41,477 nucleotides of DNA from assembly GCA_016192825.1 (NCBI GenBank), contig JACPTK010000020.1, forward strand, positions 1 to 41,477, in the 5' to 3' direction. This document shows positions 17,178-25,033 of this stretch, one piece after another. Made by a program: the position numbers and the translations under genes. This DNA comes from Betaproteobacteria bacterium (GTDB taxonomy: Bacteria; Pseudomonadota; Gammaproteobacteria; Burkholderiales; SG8-41). Below the pieces are notes generated by a model that worked only from the letters and a program-made list of their open reading frames with translations, was not told where the DNA came from and searched no databases. Numbering within the stretch: position 1 is the stretch's first letter; every line of letters starts with the position of its first letter.

Positions 17178-17281
17178 AGGGCGTTATTCTGCAGCCCCGT
17201 TGATGTCCGGGAGCCGGCCCGTCGCGTTCCGCCGGCACATCGGTCGCGCCGATCAATGGCCGTCTGGCATATGAAACCATC

Positions 17282-20278
17282 ATGACCCTGTCCATCCCGC
17301 GAGCCTGGTTCTACGCGCTGTTCACGCTCTCCGGTTTTGCGGGCCTGATCTACGAATCGATCTGGAGCCATTACCTCAAGCTCTTCCTCGGCCATGCCGC
17401 CTACGCCCAGACGCTGGTGCTGGCGATTTTCATGGGCGGGATGGCGCTGGGCTCGTGGCTCTGCAGCCGCTACTCGATGCGCTGGCGCAACCTGCTGGTG
17501 GGGTACGCGGCCGCCGAGGCCGTGATCGGGGCGTGCGCGCTGGTGTTCCACGGGGCGTTCGTGAGCGCCTCGGGGATCGCCTACGACAGCATCATGCCGG
17601 CGATCGGCAGCCCGCTCGCGGTCACCGCCTTCAAGTGGTCGCTCTCCACGCTCCTGATCCTGCCGCAATCGGTGTTGCTCGGCATGACGTTTCCCCTGAT
17701 GAGCGCAGGCCTGATCCGCGGCTACCCCGGCAACAGCGGCGGCACGATCGCCATGCTCTATTTCACCAACAGCCTCGGAGCGGCGGCGGGCGTGCTCGCC
17801 AGCGGTTTCGTGCTGATCGCCCGGGTCGGGCTGCCGGGCACCTTGCTCACGGCGGGGCTGCTCAACATCGTGCTGGCGCTCGTCGTCTGGATGCTGGCCA
17901 GGAACGTGACGCAGGCGCTTCCCGCGCCGGTACGTGCTGACGCGGGGCGGGGCGACGCCGGCGGTTACGCGCTGATGCTGACGGTGGCGGCCCTGACCGG
18001 GGCGGCGTCGTTCATCTACGAGATCGGCTGGATCCGGATGCTGAGCATGGTGCTGGGCAGCTCGACCCACGCCTTCGAGCTCATGCTGTCGGCGTTTATC
18101 CTGGGGCTCGCCTTTGGCGGCCTGTGGATCAAGCGGCGCATCGATCAAACGACCCACCCCGAGCGGTTTCTGGGCATCGTGCAGGTCGCGATGGGCCTGC
18201 TGGCGCTGGCGACCCTCGTCGTCTACGGTCGGACCTTCGAGCTCATGCAATGGCTGCTCGCCGCGCTGGCGCGATCCGACGCCGGTTACGCCGTGTTCAA
18301 TCTCGGCAGCCACCTCATCGCGCTTGCCGTGATGTTTCCTGCGGCGTTCTGCGCCGGCATGACGCTGCCTCTCATCACCCACGCGCTCTTGCGCCGCGGT
18401 ACGGGAGAGCGCGCGATCGGCGCGGTCTACGCGGCGAACACCGTCGGCGCGATTGCCGGTGTATTTTTCGCCGTGCATGTCGGCATGCCGCTGCTGGGGC
18501 TGAAGGGACTGATCCTCGCCGGCGGGGCGATAGACATCGCCCTGGGACTTGTTCTCCTGTGGCGGATCAGCGGAGGAGGCCGGCTGGCGACTTACGCGAC
18601 CGCCGCGGGGCTGGCCGCCGTTTCGGCGGTGCTGGCGTTCGTGCACCTCGACCCGTACAAGATGGCGTCCGGCGTCTACCGCCACGGCGCGCTGCTCGCG
18701 CGCGACCAGGCGCAGATCCTGTTCCACCAGGACGGCAAGACGGCGACCGTAAACCTCGTGAGGACGCCTTCGCGCGTGTCGATCCACACCAACGGCAAGT
18801 CCGACGCCGCGCTCAATCCCGATCCCAAAGGGCCTGCGGCCAGCGACGAAACGACGATGGTGCTGACCGGCGCGCTGCCGCTCGCGCTGCATCCCCAGGC
18901 GCGGACGGTGGCCAGCATCGGCCTGGGATCGGGACTGACCAGCCACGTGCTGCTCGCGTCGGACGCGATACGCGAAGTCGACACCATCGAGATCGAGTCC
19001 GCCATGGTGGATGCCGCGCGGGGCTTCAGCCCGCGCAACGACAATGTGTATCGGGACCCCCGCAGCCGCGTCCACGTCGAGGACGCCAAGACGTTCTTTT
19101 CCACGCATAACAAGCGCTACGACATCATTGCGTCCGAGCCCTCCAACCCGTGGGTGAGCGGCGTGGCGAGCCTGTTCACCGAGGAGTTCTACCGCCACGT
19201 CAAGCGCTACCTCGCGAAGGACGGGCTCTTCGTGCAGTGGATGCAGCTCTACGAGGTCAACACGACCCTCGTGGCGTCGGTCATCAAGGCGCTGTCGCGC
19301 GAGTTCGCGGATTACGTGATCTACCTTCCGAACGATATCGATCTCATCATCGTCGCGAAGCGAGACGGGCCGCTGGGGCCGGCATCGTCCGAGATATTCC
19401 AGCAGCCGCGCCTCGCGCGCGAGCTCGCCCGCATCAACGTCCTGAGCCTGGCGGACCTGGAGTTGCACCGCGTCGGCGGCAGGAAGGTCCTGCAGCCGTA
19501 CTTCGAGACTTTCCCGATCGCCGCCAATTCGGATTTTTTCCCGGTGCTCGACCTCAACGCCGCCAAGGCGCGGTTCATGGGAGGGTATTCGGTTGACATC
19601 GTCGATCTGACGCTGGCACCGATCCCGGCCCTCGAGATGCTCGACGGCGTATCCGCGCGAAGTGGCGCCGCGGTTTCCGCGCAACCCTGGCTCAAGCGGT
19701 CCAGGTACGCGCAGCAGGCCCTCGCGGGCCGCGAATACCTGCTCGAGGGCGCAGCGGACAAGCTGGCGCGAATTCCCGCGGCGTTGCGCGGCGACTTCGA
19801 GCTCACTCGGGTGCTGCTGGTGGAATGCCTGCGCCCGCAGGGCATCGTGTCCCTCGACCCGCTGTTTGCGGTCGCCGACGCGATGCTGCCGTTCCTGACG
19901 CCCGAAGAGCTGCGCGCGGTGTGGGGCAAGCTCAAGGCCGCGCCTTGCAGTGCGCGGCTCGACCCGCCGCAGCGCGCCTGGATCGAGCTGTTTGCCGCAA
20001 TCGGCGAGCGTGATGCGAACGAGACGGCGCGCATCGCCGGGAGCTTGCTCGGGCTCGGCGACGGAGCGGGTGCCGGACGCGCGGACTACCTGCTTGCCGC
20101 GGCCATCACTGGCCACCTCGCCCGCGACGAGCGCGAGCAGGCGACCGCGCTGTGGCGCAGGCTCGAAGCGCAAGCGCCGGCCGAACCGCGCGGCGCGCTG
20201 CGCGAGCTGCTTCGAGGACACCTGTTCCAGCAGTCCCGCCGCGAGGCCACGGCCGGGATGGGGGATGTCAGGAAGTGA
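17282..20278 (+). CDS. Membrane protein fused to spermidine-synthase-like domain
   Basis: A 998-residue fusion. Residues about 1-455 form about a dozen membrane helices in two related halves (FAGLIYESIWSHYLKLFLG and ASFIYEIGWIRMLSMVLG open each half). Residues about 500-760 are a spermidine-synthase-like Rossmann domain with IGLGSGLTSHVLL (SAM/dcSAM site near 546), EIESAMVD and ASEPSNPWVSG. The C-terminal 240 residues are helical and not recognised. Family members occur near pilus and exopolysaccharide genes, but their reaction is mostly unproven; polyamine synthesis should not be assumed. The stop codon sits inside a perfect 15-bp hairpin. Confidence 0.85.
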   Translation: MTLSIPRAWFYALFTLSGFAGLIYESIWSHYLKLFLGHAAYAQTLVLAIFMGGMALGSWLCSRYSMRWRNLLVGYAAAEAVIGACALVFHGAFVSASGIAYDSIMPAIGSPLAVTAFKWSLSTLLILPQSVLLGMTFPLMSAGLIRGYPGNSGGTIAMLYFTNSLGAAAGVLASGFVLIARVGLPGTLLTAGLLNIVLALVVWMLARNVTQALPAPVRADAGRGDAGGYALMLTVAALTGAASFIYEIGWIRMLSMVLGSSTHAFELMLSAFILGLAFGGLWIKRRIDQTTHPERFLGIVQVAMGLLALATLVVYGRTFELMQWLLAALARSDAGYAVFNLGSHLIALAVMFPAAFCAGMTLPLITHALLRRGTGERAIGAVYAANTVGAIAGVFFAVHVGMPLLGLKGLILAGGAIDIALGLVLLWRISGGGRLATYATAAGLAAVSAVLAFVHLDPYKMASGVYRHGALLARDQAQILFHQDGKTATVNLVRTPSRVSIHTNGKSDAALNPDPKGPAASDETTMVLTGALPLALHPQARTVASIGLGSGLTSHVLLASDAIREVDTIEIESAMVDAARGFSPRNDNVYRDPRSRVHVEDAKTFFSTHNKRYDIIASEPSNPWVSGVASLFTEEFYRHVKRYLAKDGLFVQWMQLYEVNTTLVASVIKALSREFADYVIYLPNDIDLIIVAKRDGPLGPASSEIFQQPRLARELARINVLSLADLELHRVGGRKVLQPYFETFPIAANSDFFPVLDLNAAKARFMGGYSVDIVDLTLAPIPALEMLDGVSARSGAAVSAQPWLKRSRYAQQALAGREYLLEGAADKLARIPAALRGDFELTRVLLVECLRPQGIVSLDPLFAVADAMLPFLTPEELRAVWGKLKAAPCSARLDPPQRAWIELFAAIGERDANETARIAGSLLGLGDGAGAGRADYLLAAAITGHLARDEREQATALWRRLEAQAPAEPRGALRELLRGHLFQQSRREATAGMGDVRK

Positions 20279-20299
20279 CGATTTTCGTCACTTCCTGAC
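20267..20299. terminator. Perfect 15-bp hairpin over the stop codon
   Basis: GTCAGGAAGTGACGA and TCGTCACTTCCTGAC are perfectly complementary around a TTT loop, and the TGA stop of the upstream gene (20276-20278) is in the left arm. No T-run follows, so it is either an unusual terminator or an mRNA 3' stability element. It separates the long membrane gene from pilA. Confidence 0.55.
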
Positions 20300-20407
20300 T
20301 CAGACGGAAGAGGCCGGGCCGGCGTTTCCTGCGCGCCGGAGCGCGAGACGCCCAAAACAGCCTTATTTTGCGGCAATTTTTCACGATTGAATCGCACCGA
20401 TCCGATA

Positions 20408-20422
20408 TGGCACGAAGCTTGC
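20408..20422 (+). promoter_or_regulatory. Sigma-54 (-24/-12) promoter of pilA
   Basis: TGGCACGAAGCTTGC matches the sigma-54 consensus TGGCACG-N4-TTGC exactly, including spacing, and lies 69 bases before the pilA ATG. Sigma-54 promoters, activated by PilR in many bacteria, are typical of major pilin genes. The predicted transcript start is about 12 bases downstream, near 20434. Confidence 0.88.
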
Positions 20423-20435
20423 GTACCTTATCGCA

Positions 20436-20457
20436 ACAAGCAATGAAAATTGCTTGT
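20436..20457 (+). promoter_or_regulatory. 5'-end hairpin of pilA mRNA with GAAA tetraloop
   Basis: ACAAGCAAT-GAAA-ATTGCTTGT is a perfect 9-bp stem closed by a GNRA tetraloop, followed by TTTT. It begins within a few bases of the predicted sigma-54 start site. It would therefore cap the 5' end of the pilA mRNA. It may protect the message from 5'-end-dependent decay or act as a weak attenuator. Confidence 0.6.
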
Positions 20458-20490
20458 TTTTCAATAGCTAACATTTCAGAGGAGTACCCT

Positions 20491-20922
20491 ATGAGTCATC
20501 TGCAAAAAGGCTTTACGCTGATCGAACTGATGATCGTGGTCGCGATCATCGGCATTCTGGCGGCGGTGGCGATTCCGGCCTACCAGGACTACATCGCGCG
20601 TTCGCAAGTCTCGGAGGCGGTGAGCCTGACGGCCGGCGGCAAGACCCCGTTGGCCGAATACTTCGCTGACAAGGGCGCATGGCCGTCCTCCGCCGATGCG
20701 GTGATGGGCAACCTCGCCGGCAAGTACGTGAGCAACATCACGATCACCGGCGGCAACAGCGCCACGACCGCGGTCACCCTGCAGGCGACGATGAAGACGA
20801 CCGGGGTCAACTCCTCCATCCAGGGCTCGACGCTGACCTTGACGAGCAGCGATGGCAAGCAGTGGAGCTGCACCGGCGGCAACATCGATGCGAAGTATCG
20901 TCCTTCCACCTGCCGTCCGTAA
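20491..20922 (+). CDS. pilA: Type IV major pilin
   Basis: A 143-residue type IVa pilin. The short leader MSHLQKG ends at the prepilin peptidase site [21 protein letters not shown], with Glu at mature position 5. The usual [11 protein letters not shown] helix continuation is present, and a C-terminal disulfide loop is formed by the Cys of QWSCTGG and that of RPSTCRP. GAGGAG lies 8 bases before the ATG. A consensus sigma-54 promoter and a terminator flank it, so it is a monocistronic unit. The mature protein is short, as in the Neisseria/Pseudomonas PilA group. A shortened pilin remnant lies just downstream. Confidence 0.95.
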   Translation: MSHLQKGFTLIELMIVVAIIGILAAVAIPAYQDYIARSQVSEAVSLTAGGKTPLAEYFADKGAWPSSADAVMGNLAGKYVSNITITGGNSATTAVTLQATMKTTGVNSSIQGSTLTLTSSDGKQWSCTGGNIDAKYRPSTCRP

Positions 20923-20946
20923 CGTGACGGACAGTTGAGCAACGGG

Positions 20947-20977
20947 AAGCCCGCCCGCAAGGCGGGCTTCTTATTTA
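20947..20977 (+). terminator. Intrinsic terminator of pilA
   Basis: AAGCCCGCC-CGCAA-GGCGGGCTT forms a GC-rich 9-bp stem followed by CTTATTT, 24 bases after the pilA stop. Stem plus T-rich tail fits a Rho-independent terminator. Confidence 0.85.
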
Positions 20978-20998
20978 GCCCCACCGCCTCGGAATCAA

Positions 20999-21102
20999 GT
21001 TTGCAAGTCTCGGAGGCGGTGAGCCTCGCATCAAGCGGCAAGACGCGGGACTGCACGGGCGGCACCATCGATTCGAAGCATCGTCCCTCGGCATGCCGCT
21101 GA
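20999..21102 (+). pseudogene. Internally deleted pilin remnant
   Basis: From 21004 a stretch of 23 bases (CAAGTCTCGGAGGCGGTGAG...) is identical to codons in the alpha-helix region of pilA, and the following bases match the pilA C-terminal disulfide region. The frame reads [21 protein letters not shown] and on to SKHRPSACR, then TGA at 21100-21102. The middle of about 60 residues is missing, and so is the start with leader and N-terminal helix. It is in frame throughout and differs at several codons, so it is an old partial duplicate, or a silent partial pilin copy. Confidence 0.8.
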
Positions 21103-21105
21103 TGC

Positions 21106-21303
21106 CTAGCCGCGCGACGCGGGCGGCTAAAAGCAAAATCGCCCCACTTGTTTTTGAATAACGCTTAATTCCACGGCCGTTTCACCTGGGGAAACGCGTA
21201 CTACGGATGGTGTTTCGGCAGGTTTTTGATGGCACTTTCGCATTTTTATCCGGGGCGATTTTGCCTAAGGAGCATCTCGGACCCAAGTCCGACATGCTCC
21301 TAG
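21106..21303. repeat. Composite palindromic element, core type V
   Basis: Starts and ends on CTAG (21106-21109, 21300-21303). Left outer hairpin is short (TAGCCGC...GCGGCTA, 21107-21129). Inner inverted repeat is GCAAAATCGCCCC / GGGGCGATTTTGC (about 21134 and 21252-21264), a different but complementary version of the inner repeat seen elsewhere. Right outer hairpin 21266-21302 (TAAGGAGCATCTCGGAC...GTCCGACATGCTCCTA). It starts 3 bases after the pilin remnant stop. Confidence 0.8.
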
Positions 21304-21441
21304 GAGCTTGTCGGACTTGCGATGCGACAAGCTCCTTATGCAAAACCGGCCAGCCGAATGAGGTCGAAAACAACATTCAGTGCCGCGAACCGCGAAGAAA
21401 GTGCGTGCTTGTGCTGCGATTGAGGCTGTTTGAAACGATAT
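21300..21441. repeat. Composite palindromic element, core type II, truncated
   Basis: Hairpin TAGGAGCTTGTCGGACTTGC...GCGACAAGCTCCTTA (21301-21337), then GCAAAACCGGCCAGCCG and a core up to about 21441. By eye 21301-21434 is identical over about 134 bases to 33276-33409. The right inner arm and right hairpin are missing. It shares its first CTAG with the preceding element, so the two are abutted, and the next gene starts 21 bases after it. Confidence 0.85.
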
Positions 21442-21461
21442 TTTGCGGAGCGGCCTGATTG

Positions 21462-23273
21462 ATGCGCGCGCAGAGCTTTCTGCCGGTCGTGGTCGGCGGA
21501 ATCCTGGCCGCCGTCGTCGTGACAGCGGTCTACTGGCCGGCCCGCACGAACGCATTTGTCACGGACGATTGGGTTGTCGTCGTCGAACTGGCGGAGCGTC
21601 TCGCTGCGATTCCGTGGCAGGAGGCATTGTTGCGGCCGCCGGCCGATTACCCCGTGCTGTTCCGGCCGGTGCCGATGCTGACATTCCTGCTGCAATTGTG
21701 GGCGGGGCAAACCGGGCCCGAGCCTTTTCACGTCGTCAACCTCGTCATTCACGCAGCCAACGTCCTGCTGCTTACGCTGCTTGCGTGGCACGTGCTGGAC
21801 GGGCAGGCGCCGCGGCCGGCGCTCCGGCTTGTCACCGCCGTCTGGTGCGGCCTCATCTATGGGCTCCATCCGGTGTTGACCGAGCCGGTGATCTGGATTT
21901 CGGCGCGCCCCGATTTGCTGATGACGTTCGCGCTGTGCCTCGCTTTGCTCGTTGACCGGCTGTTGCCGGCGGACGGCACGTCGCGAGTACTTGGGGTAGC
22001 GGTCTGTTTTTTTGCAGCGATGCTGTGCAAGGAGACGGCCGTCGGATTCGTCGCCGCCTTGCCATTGCTGCATCTGGCGCTGCTGGGGGCGCCGGCCCCG
22101 CTCGGACTCCGTCCGCTGGTGAAGTCGCTGGCGCCGCATTACCGGGTCTATACGGCGCTTCTGATGGCCTTCTTCCTCTACCTGGCCGCGCGCTCTGCGG
22201 TGTCCGGGCCGGCCCTGGGCTTGCACGAAATGCAATCCCCCGCGCGCTATATCGCGTCTTTCGGTCAACACGTGCTGGTGGTCGTGGCAAGCATGACGCA
22301 GCAGATATGGGCTGCTGTCTGGCCCTTTCAGAATATCGAGCCAAGCCGCCAAATCCCGCTGCCGATCGACGCCATGGCTATAATGCCTGTGGCCGCGCTT
22401 TGCGCGGGCATTGTCGCGCTGGCGCTCCGGGGCGCCTGGAGAGGGGGCGCTGGCCGTGTTCCAGCCTGCCTGTTCCTGGCCTTTGTCGCCGCCCTGATCC
22501 CCGTCGCCAACATCGTGCCCATTCCCGCCGTGTCGGTTCCGGTCGAGGTGGCCGTCGCGAGCCGCTACCTGACGTTTCCGCTGATATTCGCATGCCTTGC
22601 GGTGCCTTTTGTCGTCCTCCTGGCCGATACGCTGCTTGCCACACAGCCGGCTTACCGGCGCGTGTTCCTCTGGATAATCGTGCTCCTGTGGCTACCGGCT
22701 TCCGTCGCCTATGTGCGAATCACCATTCCGTTATGGAAGGACGACGTCACGGTGTTGACCTGGGCGCTCGCGCGAGCGCCGACTTACTGGCGTTATGGGA
22801 GACTTGGCGGACACTATTTGCTGACCGGCGACCTGCCGCGCGCACGGGAGGCGCTCGCGACGGCTGTCAAGCTGCGTGATGACGAACTCTCCGCCCCGTT
22901 CTGGCTCGGCTTGGGCGTGGTCGAGGCCAGACTCGGCAATTCGGCGCAAGCCCTGCTCGCGTTACGGCGCGCGGCGGTGCTGGCGCCTGAAAACACCAGG
23001 GCGCGTTTCCACCTCGCACTAGTGCAGCGATCATCGGGTGATTCCGCGGCCGCGGTGAAAACGTTGGAGGAGGCGCTCAGCCGCATTCGGACCTCCGGCC
23101 GCCCCGACATGCCGGTCGGCCAGCTCCATTATGAGCTCGGGCTCGCCTACGCGGACGTCGGGCGGGCCGGTGAGGCCATCGCGCAGTTGAACGCCGCGTT
23201 GGCTCGTGCCCGCGGACCGGTTGAACGCAAAACGTTCGAGGGCGCATTGAAGCAGATCTCGCCGAGCCGGTAG
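21462..23273 (+). CDS. Multi-pass membrane protein with C-terminal TPRs
   Basis: A 603-residue inner-membrane protein: about ten hydrophobic helices (residues about 7-425), with a periplasmic-type DDW motif after the first helix (TNAFVTDDWVV), and three to four TPR units (about 440-600). This is the layout of PMT/TMTC-like lipid-linked-sugar glycosyltransferases, where an acidic pair in the first loop is catalytic; here D34-D35 would fill that role. Substrate unknown, O-glycosylation of surface or pilus proteins is possible. The ATG at 21462 follows GCGGAG; a TTG is directly before it. Its promoter region is occupied by a truncated repeat element. Confidence 0.75.
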   Translation: MRAQSFLPVVVGGILAAVVVTAVYWPARTNAFVTDDWVVVVELAERLAAIPWQEALLRPPADYPVLFRPVPMLTFLLQLWAGQTGPEPFHVVNLVIHAANVLLLTLLAWHVLDGQAPRPALRLVTAVWCGLIYGLHPVLTEPVIWISARPDLLMTFALCLALLVDRLLPADGTSRVLGVAVCFFAAMLCKETAVGFVAALPLLHLALLGAPAPLGLRPLVKSLAPHYRVYTALLMAFFLYLAARSAVSGPALGLHEMQSPARYIASFGQHVLVVVASMTQQIWAAVWPFQNIEPSRQIPLPIDAMAIMPVAALCAGIVALALRGAWRGGAGRVPACLFLAFVAALIPVANIVPIPAVSVPVEVAVASRYLTFPLIFACLAVPFVVLLADTLLATQPAYRRVFLWIIVLLWLPASVAYVRITIPLWKDDVTVLTWALARAPTYWRYGRLGGHYLLTGDLPRAREALATAVKLRDDELSAPFWLGLGVVEARLGNSAQALLALRRAAVLAPENTRARFHLALVQRSSGDSAAAVKTLEEALSRIRTSGRPDMPVGQLHYELGLAYADVGRAGEAIAQLNAALARARGPVERKTFEGALKQISPSR

Positions 23274-23286
23274 CGCTTCGCGCTCC

Positions 23287-23496
23287 AGCAGCCTGTCGGA
23301 CTTGGCATTCCGACAGGCTGCTCACAGCAAAACCGCCTGCGCATTTCGAATGAAATACGGGATGACGACCCTTATTAGCCTCCAACGGGCACGCGGGCAG
23401 GCTGAACATAAGGTTTTCACTGCCTTTTTCTTTCGTTTTCGCGCAGGCGGCTTTGCATTTAGGAGTTTGTCGGCCCTAAGTCCGACAAACTCCTAG
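23287..23496. repeat. Composite palindromic element, core type I, inverted copy
   Basis: Left outer hairpin 23287-23322 (AGCAGCCTGTCGGACTTGGCATTCCGACAGGCTGCT), inner repeat GCAAAACCGCCTGCGC ... GCGCAGGCGGCTTTGC, right outer hairpin 23460-23495 ending in CTAG (23493-23496). It is the reverse complement of the 14725-14936 element with scattered differences, including one mismatch in the inner stem (GGCGGCTTTGC). It starts 13 bases after a gene stop. The left boundary is CCAG, not CTAG. Confidence 0.9.
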
Positions 23497-23584
23497 GGCG
23501 CGGTGGGCGGAGAATCGCGTACGAAGGTCCTGCACCATTTGATATAGAATCCGAAGCCATCCTTCGCATTCCCGCCCCTACAGC

Positions 23585-24238
23585 ATGAGCTACAGCCGCG
23601 CCCAACCCAGCCCGCGTTATGTCGAGCTGCAGCAGCTCTATCGCACCATGCACGAAAAGGGTGAGGACTTTCTCGGCGTGCCGCCGGAAAAGACGTTCTC
23701 GGGGGAAAGTCTGTTGCCCCAGTGCGCGCACATCAAGCGGCTGATCGAGCGGACCGGGGCGCAGACGATACTCGATTACGGCAGCGGCAAGGGGCGCCAG
23801 TACGAGCCGCACCTCATCAAGGACGGCAGCGGTCGCCGGTGGCCGAGCGTCATGGACTATTGGAACGTGGAGGAGGTCGTTTGCTACGACCCCTGCTACC
23901 CGCCGCTCAGCCGCCTGCCCGAGGGAAAGTTCGACGGCGTGATCTGCACGGACGTGCTCGAGCACTGCCCGGAGGAAGACATACCCTGGATCGTGGAAGA
24001 GATCTTCGGCTACGCCGGGCGTTTCGTATTCGCCAACGTGGCGTGCTATCCCGCCCGCAAGCGGCTGCCCAGCGGCGAGAACGCGCATTGCACGATCCGG
24101 CCGGTCGAGTGGTGGTCGCGGCTCTTGGAAGAAATCGCCACCCGGCATGCGGGCATGCTGTGGGAGGTGCGGGTCCATACGCGGGACGACCTTCCGGGAG
24201 GCCCGCAGTACGTCGAGCGGGTGATCGGAAACGCATGA
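23585..24238 (+). CDS. Class I SAM-dependent methyltransferase-like protein
   Basis: A 217-residue soluble protein with a Rossmann motif I (TILDYGSGKG, D64-G70) and a motif IV-like region (GVICTDVLEHCPEED) typical of small-molecule methyltransferases. The N-terminal helix is basic. The acceptor is unknown. Its stop overlaps the start of the next gene (ATGA at 24235-24238), a glycosyltransferase, so both probably act on the same surface glycan. An AT-rich stretch at 23540-23556 (TTGATATAGAAT) may hold its promoter. Confidence 0.8.
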   Translation: MSYSRAQPSPRYVELQQLYRTMHEKGEDFLGVPPEKTFSGESLLPQCAHIKRLIERTGAQTILDYGSGKGRQYEPHLIKDGSGRRWPSVMDYWNVEEVVCYDPCYPPLSRLPEGKFDGVICTDVLEHCPEEDIPWIVEEIFGYAGRFVFANVACYPARKRLPSGENAHCTIRPVEWWSRLLEEIATRHAGMLWEVRVHTRDDLPGGPQYVERVIGNA

Positions 24239-24951
24239 TCGCGGTCTTCATCGGCTACGACGCGCGCGAGGCGGCCGCCTTCAGCGTCCTTTCCTACAGC
24301 ATCCAGGCGCGGGCCACGCAACCGGTCTCGATCGCGCCGCTCATGCTGTCCCAGCTGAAGGGGGTTCTCGACCGCGAGCGGCACCCCCTCCAGAGCACGG
24401 ACTTCTCGTTCTCGCGCTTCCTCACGCCGTGCCTGTCCGGCTACGCGGGCTGGTCGGTGTTCATGGACTGCGACATGCTGATGCTCGACGATATCGCCAG
24501 CCTCTACACGCTGCGCGACGACCGCTACGCGGTGATGGTGGTGAAGCACAACCACGTGCCGAAAGAGACGACGAAGTTCCTCGGCGAGCCGCAGAGCAAG
24601 TACGAGAAGAAGAACTGGTCGAGCGTGATGCTGTTCAACAACGCGAAGTGCCGCGCGCTCACGCCCGACTACGTGAACACGGCCTCGGGCCTCGAGCTGC
24701 ACCAGTTCAAATGGCTTGGCAGCGACGACCTGATCGGCGCGCTGCCGGGACGCTGGAACCACCTCGTGGGCTACAATCCGCCGCGGCCGGATGCCGCCCT
24801 CGTGCACTACACGCTGGGCGGACCGTATTTCGACGCTTACCGGGACTGCGAGTACTCGAAGGAATGGTTAACCGAGCGCGACGCGATGCTGCGCACCGCC
24901 TCTCGCGGGAGCAAGGCCGAGACCGGAACCGCAACGACGCAAAGGCGCTAA
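24235..24951 (+). CDS. Glycosyltransferase, GT-A type with DxD
   Basis: A 238-residue cytoplasmic protein starting MIAVFIGYDAREAAAFSVL, a form common in GT8-like sugar transferases. DxD is at D78-D80 in VFMDCDMLML, followed by LDDI; GSDDLIGALPGRWN and HYTLGGPYF fit the acceptor side and C-terminal metal ligand. Donor and acceptor are unknown; lipopolysaccharide or capsule is likely. It overlaps the methyltransferase by four bases. The last codons (TATTQRR, stop TAA) lie in an inverted repeat that begins at 24939, so the C-terminus was probably altered by that repeat. Confidence 0.82.
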   Translation: MIAVFIGYDAREAAAFSVLSYSIQARATQPVSIAPLMLSQLKGVLDRERHPLQSTDFSFSRFLTPCLSGYAGWSVFMDCDMLMLDDIASLYTLRDDRYAVMVVKHNHVPKETTKFLGEPQSKYEKKNWSSVMLFNNAKCRALTPDYVNTASGLELHQFKWLGSDDLIGALPGRWNHLVGYNPPRPDAALVHYTLGGPYFDAYRDCEYSKEWLTERDAMLRTASRGSKAETGTATTQRR

Positions 24952-25027
24952 GCAAACGCCAGGCGCGCTTGATTCACGGAATTCCGGCAACCCCTTCGCG
25001 ATACCTTGGCGTCTTTGCGCCTTTGCG
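24939..25027. repeat. Inverted repeat between convergent genes
   Basis: GCAAAGGCGCTAAGCAAACGCCAGG (24939-24963) is complementary, with a few mismatches, to CCTTGGCGTCTTTGCGCCTTTGC (25003-25026). It covers the end of the glycosyltransferase gene and stops 7 bases before the soxB stop. It can form a large hairpin and may act as a two-way terminator. It is a separate family from the TGTCGGA elements. Confidence 0.75.
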
Positions 25028-25033
25028 GTTGGA

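Noticed and set aside
3507-20221. Very long open frames on the strand opposite to the signalling and membrane genes, such as 3507-5570, 10509-13031 and 17039-20221 (minus).
   Set aside because: They mirror clearly recognisable genes; long antisense frames are expected in GC-rich codon use, and their translations are low-complexity Arg/His/Gln-rich text with no domain.
21207-21458. Open frame across the repeat elements at 21.2-21.46 kb.
   Set aside because: It runs through hairpins and two different elements; similar frames at the other copies are not conserved in reading frame.
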